Assembly: GCA_945957495.1 (NCBI GenBank)
Contig: CAMFLG010000106.1
Coordinates: 1 to 8,744, forward strand
Origin: an uncultured Pseudorhodobacter sp.
Lineage (GTDB): Bacteria > Pseudomonadota > Alphaproteobacteria > Rhodobacterales > Rhodobacteraceae
Reading direction: 5' to 3'
DNA length: 8,744 nt
The notes beneath the pieces were generated by a model that made no database searches, was not told where the DNA came from, and saw only the letters and a list, made by a program, of their open reading frames with translations. Below are positions 1 to 6,556 of the stretch, piece after piece; position 1 is the first letter of the stretch, and every line of letters begins with the position of its first letter. Position numbers and translations under genes: made by a program.

Positions 1-110
1 GATCGAAGCTGACGCGGTCGGGCACGGCGTAATTCTGGGCGTTTGCCGCGAAATAGGCGCGCAGATCGGCATCCGACGGCGCCGGGATTGCCTCTGGGGC
101 AAGCCCGCCG
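1..110 (-). pseudogene. Fragment of a parvulin-like (PpiC/SurA-type) peptidyl-prolyl isomerase, upstream part missing
   Basis: The minus strand reads LAPEAIPAPSDADLRAYF and then AANAQNYAVPDRVSFD to the window edge. The pattern of acidic PSDADLRAYF, a short helix, then Y-x-V-P-x-R-V-S-F is typical of the segment just before the PPIase domain in alphaproteobacterial parvulin-like isomerases, which assist folding of exported proteins. The frame stays open upstream (higher coordinates), but from about residue YRSGG backwards the sequence (RTGT, SSSMPPL) no longer resembles the family. No start codon or signal peptide appears in that stretch. I infer that the 5' part was lost by a rearrangement near position 105-120. 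The rest of the gene would lie left of the window. The family call comes from recalled sequence pattern only; another exported chaperone-like protein is possible. Confidence 0.45.
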
Positions 111-119
111 GAGCGATAC

Positions 120-400
120 GTTCCAGTTCGGAGAGGCGGCATCGAAGAGCTGGCATTCTCAGAAAGGCCTCTGAGCCTTCGGCGAACTACGTTTTTGTAA
201 CGCACCGTTGTCTCGCGACAGATCCACGACTGACATGCGTTCTGCAACAGAAAGAATTACTTCTGCGCGGCCGCTCCCTTCGAGGCATTCATTGTTTTCA
301 CTCCCCCTGACCCAGAGCCAATTATCCGGAAAACTCCATGCTCAAACGATCCAGGTTCATGGTCAAACGTCACACATGATGTCGAGAGTGGGCCGAACCA
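120..400. other. Non-coding stretch with decayed sequence
   Basis: No convincing gene is visible in this ~280-bp stretch. The minus strand has a short open run ending at a stop at 159-161 that includes the peptide GRAEVILSVAERMSVVDL, faintly like the start of an IS66-type OrfA, but no intact transposase frame follows. There is a short hairpin (CTCAGA/TCTGAG arms, 158-175) and a 12-base direct repeat at 337-369. The stretch separates the broken isomerase fragment from the hydrolase gene, so it probably marks an old insertion or deletion. Confidence 0.4.
337..369 (+). repeat. 12-bp direct repeat with 21-bp period
   Basis: CATGCTCAAACG (337-348) and CATGGTCAAACG (358-369) match at 11 of 12 positions and start 21 bases apart, which is two helical turns. 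They lie just past the 3' end of the hydrolase gene. A protein-binding site or the leftover of a small duplication are both possible. Confidence 0.4.
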
Positions 401-1456
401 TCAAAATTCGATCTTCCCCGCCTTTAATTCTGCCGTGACATTTCCGACCAGATCCATGTTGGTGGGATCCAGCAGAAGGATCGGGCTGGCTTCGGCCAGG
501 TTGAACTGTGACAGGTTCATCCAGATCACGTTCGGGCTGGTGGCGAATTCGAAGAAATATGTGGCGTTGGTCAGGTCCATCGCTGTCCGGTACTCGGTGT
601 TGTACAGGCTGCCAATCTCCCGGTTCGGCGCGCCGAAAGGGACCGAGACATTGCGGGCGATGGCCAGGATGGAGGCAATCGCTTCGCGTGTGTTCTTCGG
701 TTCGGGCAGCCAGCTCAGGTGGTAGTTGGCCCGAATGAAGCGGTTCTTGGCATCGGTGTTGCCGGGAATCGGCGGCGCTCGGGTGGCATTGGTGAAATCA
801 TACTTGGCGTAGTTCGCGAGTTGCTGGTCATAGGACGGATCGTTCGTCATGATCCTGTAATCCCGGTTGTGACAGACGGTCTTCACACCACCAGCTGTGT
901 ATTCGATGATCGCACTGTCGCCGGAGGCGTCTTCGATGGCCAGATGGACTGTTGCCTTGATGCCTTCGTGATCAACCATCAGCGGCTGCAATCCGTCGAG
1001 CAGCTTCACTGCCTCGGACACGCTGGCGGCGTTGTCCAACACATATTGCCCCCAAAGCGCGGCCTGAATCCCGACCTTGGACGGATCGCGTGCGCCGAAA
1101 TCGGCGGGAATGAAATAGAGGAGGTGCATGCCCACTCCCTTCTCGTTCAGCCCGTCCGCTGTGCCGGCCCCATAGACCGAGGTGACGATGCTGCCGTATT
1201 TCGAGGTCCAGACTGCAGGATTATTCGCCTCTATCCGCTGTCCCGCGAACAAGCCGCCATCATGCGCGACGCCATGCGGCAGGACGGTGATCATCGGCTC
1301 AGTCGAAACTGGAAAATCCATCGTCCGACCGGAGAACACGCCAAGCCCATCGGTGTTCCACAGGATACGGGTGCAGGCTTCGGCAGTTGGGACAAGTGCG
1401 GCGAACAGGGCCAAACCGGCAAAAGATGCGTGGATATTGTGGTGCAAATTCGGCAA
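401..1456 (-). CDS. Secreted linear-amide C-N hydrolase (choloylglycine hydrolase / penicillin V acylase family)
   Basis: The product is an N-terminal-nucleophile hydrolase that cleaves linear amide bonds. Family members act on conjugated bile salts, penicillin V or acyl-homoserine lactones; the substrate here cannot be read. With the TTG start at 1456 the protein has 351 residues. Residues 1-27 form a signal peptide (hydrophobic SFAGLALFAALVP, then AEA), and cleavage would expose Cys28 as catalytic Cys1 of the mature enzyme. Counted from that Cys, the family's conserved residues are visible: Arg17 and Asp20 (SGRTMDF), Asn178 (MTNDPSYDQQ) and Arg241 (ARNVSVPFG). WTSKYGS, GTADGLNEKG and TSPNVIWMNL are also typical. 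The frame stays open to 1750, but the extra 98 residues do not look like protein. A GGAG lies six bases before the TTG. The signal's n-region has His but no Lys or Arg, so the exact start is less certain. The gene is divergent from the RND operon. Confidence 0.87.
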   Translation of the reverse strand: MPNLHHNIHASFAGLALFAALVPTAEACTRILWNTDGLGVFSGRTMDFPVSTEPMITVLPHGVAHDGGLFAGQRIEANNPAVWTSKYGSIVTSVYGAGTADGLNEKGVGMHLLYFIPADFGARDPSKVGIQAALWGQYVLDNAASVSEAVKLLDGLQPLMVDHEGIKATVHLAIEDASGDSAIIEYTAGGVKTVCHNRDYRIMTNDPSYDQQLANYAKYDFTNATRAPPIPGNTDAKNRFIRANYHLSWLPEPKNTREAIASILAIARNVSVPFGAPNREIGSLYNTEYRTAMDLTNATYFFEFATSPNVIWMNLSQFNLAEASPILLLDPTNMDLVGNVTAELKAGKIEF

Positions 1457-1462
1457 GATATG

Positions 1463-1466
1463 CTCC
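1463..1466 (-). promoter_or_regulatory. Ribosome binding site deciding the TTG start of the hydrolase
   Basis: On the minus strand GGAG sits six bases before TTG at 1456-1454. This supports a rare TTG start and places a signal peptide directly at the N-terminus. The other in-frame starts further upstream, including the ATGs, would bury the hydrophobic signal about 60 or more residues into the protein. Confidence 0.55.
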
Positions 1467-1653
1467 AACTGAGCTTGCCGGTCGATTGGACACGACCCGT
1501 CAGACAAAGCAAGAAAATTGGAATTGGAAGCAGAAGCGAACAGCGCCTCGCAGGATGCTTCCGCCATTCCTGCCAGCGTCTGCCGACCGCCTATATAAGG
1601 AAATCTACTTGCCACTAAGTGAAGTTGCTCCCATGAGAACCATGGCCGCATGC

Positions 1654-1690
1654 TTTCTGCATCGTTTCTGCACCTATGCGAAAATGCAGA
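1654..1690. repeat. Cluster of TCTGCA elements, possible regulator site
   Basis: TTTCTGCA occurs twice as a direct repeat (1654-1661 and 1665-1672), starting 11 bases apart, about one helical turn. An inverted copy of the TCTGCA core, TGCAGA, follows at 1685-1690. The cluster lies between the two divergent genes, where an operator would be expected. Confidence 0.35.
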
Positions 1691-1804
1691 GTTGGGAACC
1701 ACTCCGAGTGGGCCACCCTTCACCGGCAGATCATGGCTAGCTCTCCGCACTAAAATCGGCCTGACTATTCAAGAGAATTTGGCGACGGACAACATGCTGA
1801 AAGC

Positions 1805-1860
1805 TGCAGGGAACAGGTGACAGGTGACAGGTCGGGTAAAATCGTTACTCTGGACCTGCA
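1805..1860 (+). promoter_or_regulatory. Candidate pump-operon promoter with tandem ACAGGTG repeats and inverted repeats
   Basis: Three 7-bp units, ACAGGTG, ACAGGTG and ACAGGTC, run head to tail at 1813-1833, directly before the possible -10 TAAAAT (1837-1842). The last unit pairs with GACCTG at 1853-1858 (CAGGTC from 1828), and TGCAGG (1805-1810) pairs with CCTGCA (1855-1860). No good -35 hexamer is present at the right spacing, which would fit a promoter that relies on an activator bound to the repeats. Position and function are inferred. Confidence 0.3.
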
Positions 1861-1867
1861 ATCTATC

Positions 1868-1871
1868 GGAG
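1868..1871 (+). promoter_or_regulatory. Ribosome binding site of the RND adaptor gene
   Basis: GGAG is six bases before the ATG at 1878. It selects this start over the in-frame GTG at 1824, which has no comparable site and would place 18 extra residues before the signal peptide. Confidence 0.6.
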
Positions 1872-1877
1872 CCTGCC

Positions 1878-2999
1878 ATGATCTTGCGTCACAATCTGCA
1901 CCTTGGCGCTGCCGCCTGCCTCCTCGCCTGCCTTGGCATTCCAGCTGCAGCCCAGACAGCGACACCGGCAGTTGCCCCCCTGCCGGCGGTGATCGTTGCG
2001 CCCGCCACCTTGGCCGAGTTGGGCGCATCGGCGCGGTTCAATGGCCGGGCGAAGGCGACGCAGAAAGTCGACCTGCGCGCCCGCGTCAGTGGCTTCCTGG
2101 TGGAAAAGGGGTTCAAGGAAGGCAGCATGGTCATTCAAGGCCAGATGTTGTTCCGGATCGACGATGCGGAATACAAGGCGGCGCTGGCGCAGGCCGATGC
2201 TTCGGTGGCGGCGGCTGAAGCGACGCTTAAACTGGCAAACTTGGAATTCCAGCGTCAGGACGAACTTTTCAAGCGCAACACCGCCACGCAGCAGAACGTG
2301 GACCGCACCCGTGCTGACGCCGACAAGGCGCAGGCTGATGTGGACCGGCTGAAGGCGCAGCGCGACGCGGCGGCGCTGAACCTGTCCTACACGATAATCG
2401 CTGCGCCCTTCACGGGGCAGGTAGGCCTTTCTGCCGCCGATTTGGGCACACTTGTCGGGCCCGATTTTGGCCCGCTCGCCACCATCGCGCAATCCGATCC
2501 CATCTATGTAGAGTTCCCGGTGCCAGAGCGCGTGCTGCTGGAAACTGAGGCGGCCGTGAAGGCCGCCGGGGCGGGGCCGGTGGCGATCTCGCTGACGCTG
2601 TCGGACGGCTCGATCTTCCCACATGAGGGGCGGATCGATTTTGCCGATATTGCGGTATCCGAAGCCACCGATACTGTGCTGGTGCGTGCCGTGTTCGACA
2701 ATCCCGAGGGTGTGCTGCGCGACGGTTCGCTGGTCTCGGTCACCATCAAGGGCAAGATCGGCGGCGCCGAACTGACCGTGCCGCAGCAGGCAATCCAGCG
2801 CGACGTGACCGGTGCCTATGTGCTGACCGTGGCCGATGACGGCACCGTGGCGCGCAAACCCGTCACCGTTTCACGCGTCGCGCAGGGGGCGGCTGTGGTT
2901 ACCGAGGGGCTGTCAGAGGGCGAAATGGTCATTACCGATGGCGTGAACAAGGCCCGCCCCGGCGCCAAGGTCGATGCCGCCCCGGCCGAGGCAAACTGA
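1878..2999 (+). CDS. RND efflux periplasmic adaptor subunit (membrane fusion protein)
   Basis: This 373-residue protein bridges the inner-membrane RND pump and an outer-membrane channel. A signal peptide covers about residues 1-25 (hydrophobic LGAAACLLACLGIP, then AAAQ). LLAC at 15-18 is a poor lipobox, so ordinary signal-peptidase cleavage is more likely than a lipoprotein. The first half of the lipoyl-like domain includes ARVSGFLVEKGFKEGSMV and FRIDD (about 62-97). An alpha-helical hairpin rich in Ala, Gln and Lys follows (about 98-160), and then the second lipoyl half with IIAAPFTGQVG (about 162-190). Beta-barrel and membrane-proximal domains complete the protein; VPQQAIQRD and EGLSEGEMVITDG are typical. 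The hairpin tip carries the channel-docking pattern R126-x3-L130-x6-T137, with Thr where Ser is usual. The gene is followed after one base by the pump gene, so the two are surely co-transcribed. Confidence 0.93.
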   Translation: MILRHNLHLGAAACLLACLGIPAAAQTATPAVAPLPAVIVAPATLAELGASARFNGRAKATQKVDLRARVSGFLVEKGFKEGSMVIQGQMLFRIDDAEYKAALAQADASVAAAEATLKLANLEFQRQDELFKRNTATQQNVDRTRADADKAQADVDRLKAQRDAAALNLSYTIIAAPFTGQVGLSAADLGTLVGPDFGPLATIAQSDPIYVEFPVPERVLLETEAAVKAAGAGPVAISLTLSDGSIFPHEGRIDFADIAVSEATDTVLVRAVFDNPEGVLRDGSLVSVTIKGKIGGAELTVPQQAIQRDVTGAYVLTVADDGTVARKPVTVSRVAQGAAVVTEGLSEGEMVITDGVNKARPGAKVDAAPAEAN

Positions 3000-3000
3000 C

Positions 3001-6000
3001 ATGATCGCCGGCACCTTCATTCGCCGCCCGCGCCTTGCTGCGGTCATCTCGATCGTCATGTTTCTGGCCGGCCTGATCGCCATGACCCGGCTACCGATCG
3101 AGCAGTATCCAAACATCACCCCGCCCGTCGTGTCGGTTACGGCGAGCTATCCGGGTGCCGGCGCCGAGGTGACGGAAGCCACGGTCGCCCAGGTGATCGA
3201 AGACAAGGTCATCGGCGTGGATAACATGATCTACATGTCGTCCACATCGAACGCCGATGGCTCCTATATGCTGAACGTGTCCTTTGCGGTGGGAACGGAC
3301 CCCGACATTGCCACCGTCAACGTGCAGAACCGCGTTGCCCTGGCAGAACCGCTGCTGCCGGCCGAAGTGAAGCAGACCGGCGTCTCGGTCGCCAAGAAAA
3401 GCCCTGCCCTTCTTCTGGGCGTGGCGCTTGTCTCGGAAGACCCCTCTATCACCGGGCCGACCCTCACCAATTTTGCCCGCACCACGCTTCTGGACCAGCT
3501 CAAACGGGTCAAGGGCGTGGGCGATGCCTCGGTGTTCGGGGCCAACGAATTCGCGATGCGTGTCATCCTCGATACCGACCGCCTTGCCGCCTTCAACCTG
3601 GTTCCGGCCGATGTGGCCAATGCCATCAAGAGCCAGAGCCTGCAGGCCGCCATTGGCCGCATCGGCGGCCAGCCGATGACCAAGGATCCTGCGCTGCAAC
3701 TGACGATCGTCACGCAGGGGCGTCTTTCGGACCCGCAGGAGTTTGCTCGGATCAAGGTCAGATCCAACCCGGACGGCTCGACCGTCACGGTGGGGGACGT
3801 GGCCGATGTACAGATCGGCTCGAAATCATCGGATGTGCAAAGCTGGTTCAACGGCGCGCCGGGCACCCTGATCGGGGTCTACCTCGCCCCGGGCGGCAAT
3901 GCGCTGACGGCCGCCGACGGCGTCAAGGCCGTGATGGACCGCATGTCGCCCGATCTGCCGCAAGGCATCGGATACCGCATCATCGCCGACAATTCTGTCT
4001 TTGTGAAAGAAAGTATCCATGAGGTGCAAAAGACCCTGATCGAGGCATTCGCTCTGGTTGTGCTGGTGGTCTTTCTGTTCCTCGGCTCGCTGCGGGCCAC
4101 GCTGATCCCGGTGATCGCCGTGCCGGTGGCGCTGGTCGGCACCTTTGCCGTGATGCTGGCCCTGGGCTTCACCATCAACACCGTCTCGCTTCTGGCCATG
4201 GTCTTGGCCATCGGCATTGTCGTCGACGACGCCATCGTGGTGGTCGAGGCGGTAGAGGCAAAGATGGAATCCGACCACAGCCTGACTCCGGCCCAGGCTG
4301 CCAGTGCCGCGATGGGAGAGATCACCGGCGCGATCCTGGCCATCACGCTGGTGCTTCTGTCGGTTTTTGTGCCAACCGCCTTCATCCCCGGTATCTCGGG
4401 CCAGCTCTTCCAACAGTTCGCCGTCACCGTCTCGGTCTCGATGGTGCTGTCGGCCATCAATGCGCTGACCCTGGCGCCCGCACTTTGCGCCATCGTTTTG
4501 AAGCCGCATCACGGTCCGAAACGCGGCATCATGGGCCTGATCTCGCGCCGCATCGACCGCGCCCGCGACGGCTATGCTTGGGTCGCCGGCGGGATCGCGC
4601 GCCGCGCGCTGATCGGCGTGGCAATGCTGGCCGGGGCCGCTCTCCTGACGGCCGGCCTGTTCAAGGCGGTGCCGACCGGCTTCCTGCCGGCCGAGGACCA
4701 GGGCTATTTCCTGGTGGAAACCCGCCTGCCCGAAGCGGCCTCGGTCAACCGCACCGCCGAGGTGCAGGCCCGCGTCGCCGCCATCCTTCAAGACCTGCCG
4801 GGTGTCGACTCCGTGGTTTCCTTGCCCGGCTATTCGATGCTGGACGGCGCGGTGCGCTCCAGCGCGGCCGTGGCCTTCGTGACCATGAAGCCCTTCGAGG
4901 ACCGCACGACCATGGACCTGTCGGTCTTCGCCGCGCTGCGGGCCACGGCCCAGCAGACCGCCGGCATCCGCGAGGCGCAGGTCATCCCCTTCAACATGCC
5001 GCCGATCCCCGGCCTTGGCACCGGCGCGGGCTTCGAGTTCAAGCTGCTCGATCCCCAGGGCCACCCGCCCGCCGAACTGGCCGCCACCGCGCGCGGACTG
5101 GCGATGGCCGCGAACCAGCACGCGGACCTGCAAGGCGTCTACACTACCTTTTCGGCGGAAACCCCGCAGCTTTACCTGAACGTCGACCGCGACCGCCTGT
5201 ACACGCTTGGCGTCACCGTGTCGGACCTGTTCAACGCGCTGCAATCCACGCTTGGCACGGCTTACGTCAACGATTTCAACCTGTTCGGCCGCGCCTGGCA
5301 GGTTCAGATGACGGCGGCCGAGGATGACCGCGCCAAGATCGACGACATCTCGCGCATCCATGTGCGGTCTTCCACCGGCGCCATGGTGCCGGTCGGCGCC
5401 GTGGCCTCGGTCGATTACACCGTCGGGCCCTCGTCGCTCTTGCGCTACAACAACCAGCGCGCCGTCACGATCTCGGGCAACCCGGCCGCCGGGGCGTCCT
5501 CGGGTCAGGCCATCGCCGCGATGGAAGAGGTGGCCAAGGCCGACCTGCCAACCGGCTATGCCTACGACTGGACCGGAACCGCACTTCAGGAAAAGGAAGC
5601 CGCCGGGCAGACCACCTCGATCCTCGCCCTGTCGCTGCTGTTTGCCTTCCTGTTCCTGGTTGCGCTCTACGAAAGCTGGACGATCCCGGTGCCGGTGATG
5701 CTGTCGGTCACCTTTGGCGTCGCGGGCTCGATGGGGGCGCTGTGGATCGCCGGCAAGCTGGTGCCGCAGATGGCCTTCAACGTCTATGCGCAGATCGGTC
5801 TTGTCGTGCTGATTGCGCTGGCCGCCAAGAACGCCATCCTGATCGTCGAATTCGCCAAGCTGCGGCGCGAACACGGCGTGCCGATCCTCGATGCCGCCAT
5901 CGAGGGCGCCGCCGCGCGCTTCCGGGCGGTGATGATGACCTCTTTCGCCTTCATCGCCGGCCTCATCCCGCTGGTGCTGGCCACCGGCGCCTCGATGTTT

Positions 6001-6138
6001 TCGCGCCGGTCGGTCGGCACGGGGGTGGCTGGCGGCATGCTGACGGCGGCGCTGATCGGCATATTCGTGATCCCGGCGCTTTATGTTCTGTTCCAGACGA
6101 TCCGCGAGAAGGTGAAGGGGGGCGGTGGCGCAGGCTAA
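3001..6138 (+). CDS. RND multidrug efflux transporter, inner-membrane subunit (HAE1 family, AcrB-like)
   Basis: The protein of 1045 residues is close to the usual AcrB length of about 1050 and is a proton-driven trimeric pump that exports hydrophobic and amphiphilic compounds from periplasm or membrane. TM1 lies at about 10-30, followed by the first periplasmic porter domain (LPIEQYPNITPPVV). TM2-6 are at about 345-490, TM7 at about 533-555, then FLPAEDQGYF opens the second porter domain, and TM8-12 run from about 870 to 1035. The proton-relay residues are present: Asp409 and Asp410 in TM4 (GIVVDDAIVVVE) and Lys943 in TM10 (LAAKNAILIVEFA). PFNMPPIPGLGTGAGFEF and ALYESW are typical of the family. 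The ATG at 3001, with GAGG nine bases before it, starts one base after the adaptor's stop; an in-frame ATG at 2974 lies inside the adaptor gene and is unlikely. No outer-membrane channel gene follows. Substrates cannot be told from sequence. Confidence 0.95.
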   Translation: MIAGTFIRRPRLAAVISIVMFLAGLIAMTRLPIEQYPNITPPVVSVTASYPGAGAEVTEATVAQVIEDKVIGVDNMIYMSSTSNADGSYMLNVSFAVGTDPDIATVNVQNRVALAEPLLPAEVKQTGVSVAKKSPALLLGVALVSEDPSITGPTLTNFARTTLLDQLKRVKGVGDASVFGANEFAMRVILDTDRLAAFNLVPADVANAIKSQSLQAAIGRIGGQPMTKDPALQLTIVTQGRLSDPQEFARIKVRSNPDGSTVTVGDVADVQIGSKSSDVQSWFNGAPGTLIGVYLAPGGNALTAADGVKAVMDRMSPDLPQGIGYRIIADNSVFVKESIHEVQKTLIEAFALVVLVVFLFLGSLRATLIPVIAVPVALVGTFAVMLALGFTINTVSLLAMVLAIGIVVDDAIVVVEAVEAKMESDHSLTPAQAASAAMGEITGAILAITLVLLSVFVPTAFIPGISGQLFQQFAVTVSVSMVLSAINALTLAPALCAIVLKPHHGPKRGIMGLISRRIDRARDGYAWVAGGIARRALIGVAMLAGAALLTAGLFKAVPTGFLPAEDQGYFLVETRLPEAASVNRTAEVQARVAAILQDLPGVDSVVSLPGYSMLDGAVRSSAAVAFVTMKPFEDRTTMDLSVFAALRATAQQTAGIREAQVIPFNMPPIPGLGTGAGFEFKLLDPQGHPPAELAATARGLAMAANQHADLQGVYTTFSAETPQLYLNVDRDRLYTLGVTVSDLFNALQSTLGTAYVNDFNLFGRAWQVQMTAAEDDRAKIDDISRIHVRSSTGAMVPVGAVASVDYTVGPSSLLRYNNQRAVTISGNPAAGASSGQAIAAMEEVAKADLPTGYAYDWTGTALQEKEAAGQTTSILALSLLFAFLFLVALYESWTIPVPVMLSVTFGVAGSMGALWIAGKLVPQMAFNVYAQIGLVVLIALAAKNAILIVEFAKLRREHGVPILDAAIEGAAARFRAVMMTSFAFIAGLIPLVLATGASMFSRRSVGTGVAGGMLTAALIGIFVIPALYVLFQTIREKVKGGGGAG

Positions 6139-6326
6139 GCGTCTCCGGCAAGCGCCAGTGATAGGCCTTTTCCCTCGAATTCGTTGCGTTTCAGGTCACT
6201 CTGGAACAGCGACGCCCCCAACGTCCAAGCCTGTTTGAAAGTGAGATCGCCGCGCCCTGCCCGGGGTCGAATGCCGGGGAGTGCAGGATCGTACGTTCTC
6301 ATGAGCGTTTTCGGTTTTCTCTGCAT
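6135..6326 (-). CDS. Uncertain small hypothetical protein, possibly the tail of a broken gene
   Basis: I do not recognise this frame of about 63 residues (74 if read from a TTG at 6359). Its C-terminal part, GDLTFKQAWTLGASLFQSDL followed by RNEFEGKGLSLALAGDA, looks protein-like, with an amphipathic helix and a compact charged segment. Third-position GC is clearly lower than in the pump gene, and no start has a well-placed ribosome binding site. Its stop overlaps the pump gene's stop tail to tail (CTAA at 6135-6138), an arrangement common for real convergent genes. The inserted IS110 element begins just upstream of it, so it may be the C-terminal remnant of a longer gene cut by that insertion. 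It could equally be chance. Confidence 0.3.
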   Translation of the reverse strand: MQRKPKTLMRTYDPALPGIRPRAGRGDLTFKQAWTLGASLFQSDLKRNEFEGKGLSLALAGDA

Positions 6327-6418
6327 GGCAAAATTACCCCGCCGGAGCGGGTTGGTCAAATCATGTAGCCTGTGCAGGCACTAGAGACGGCTGGCCGAAC
6401 CGATGGTTATCATGCTCT

Positions 6419-6483
6419 CATCCGCGGGCTGGGTACCGCCTGACCAAATTCGATGTGGGCTTGCCTCTCTCTAAGGGCGGATG
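6419..6483. repeat. 7-bp inverted repeat enclosing ~50 bases
   Basis: CATCCGC (6419-6425) is perfectly complementary to GCGGATG (6477-6483). The enclosed bases include shorter pairings such as GGT/ACC and GGC/GCC. It would form a branched stem in an RNA from either strand. Confidence 0.4.
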
Positions 6484-6527
6484 TTTTTCCCAACGTACGC
6501 CGAGGGTTCCCCTATCATGGCCGCCAT

Positions 6528-6556
6528 CTCCAGCTTGCTGCACAGGCAGGCTGGAG
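6528..6556. repeat. Strong nested hairpin just after the transposase stop
   Basis: CTCCAGC (6528-6534) pairs with GCTGGAG (6550-6556). Inside, CTGC (6538-6541) pairs with GCAG (6546-6549) around a four-base loop, leaving a 3-base bulge (TTG). This gives 11 base pairs in total. No T-run follows on either strand, so it is not a standard intrinsic terminator. It starts eight bases after the transposase stop codon in the minus-strand direction. Confidence 0.5.

Larger units (their letters stand above)
1457..1877. promoter_or_regulatory. Divergent intergenic control region between hydrolase and RND operon
   Basis: This ~420-bp region separates the two divergent units and should hold both promoters. 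On the minus strand a TATATA (1590-1595) is a possible -10 for the hydrolase, without a good -35. On the plus strand TAAAAT (1837-1842) is a possible -10 for the pump genes. The region also holds three TCTGCA-type elements (1654-1690), a triple 7-bp tandem repeat (1813-1833) and flanking inverted repeats. No regulator gene lies nearby. Minus-strand reading frames run through it but lack protein-like character. Confidence 0.5.

Noticed and set aside
158..175. CTCAGA-AAGGCC-TCTGAG hairpin as a terminator
   Set aside because: It has no T-run on either side and no gene ending next to it.
1595..1613. Possible sigma-54 promoter (TGGCAAG...) upstream of the hydrolase
   Set aside because: The -24-like TGGCA is present, but the -12 element is TTTCC rather than TTGC and the required GC at the right spacing is missing.
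719..1618. A 299-codon plus-strand frame opposite the hydrolase
   Set aside because: The minus strand carries the complete conserved hydrolase; this frame has no recognisable domain and no ribosome site.
1457..1750. N-terminal extension of the hydrolase frame up to 1750
   Set aside because: The 98 extra residues do not look like protein and would push the signal peptide into the interior. GGAG before the TTG at 1456 gives a better start.
1824..1877. GTG at 1824 as start of the adaptor
   Set aside because: It lies within the tandem repeats and would precede the signal peptide with 18 unrelated residues; the ATG at 1878 has GGAG at proper spacing.
3826..5874. A 682-codon open frame on the minus strand inside the RND pump gene
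   Set aside because: It is antisense to a clearly conserved pump; its product is low-complexity (rich in His, Arg, Gly, Asp) and shows no domain. GC-rich codon bias often leaves such frames open.
6338..6353. CCCGC-CGGA-GCGGG hairpin as terminator of the RND operon
   Set aside because: The stem is only 5 bp, lies ~200 bases after the stop and is followed by TTGG rather than a T-run.
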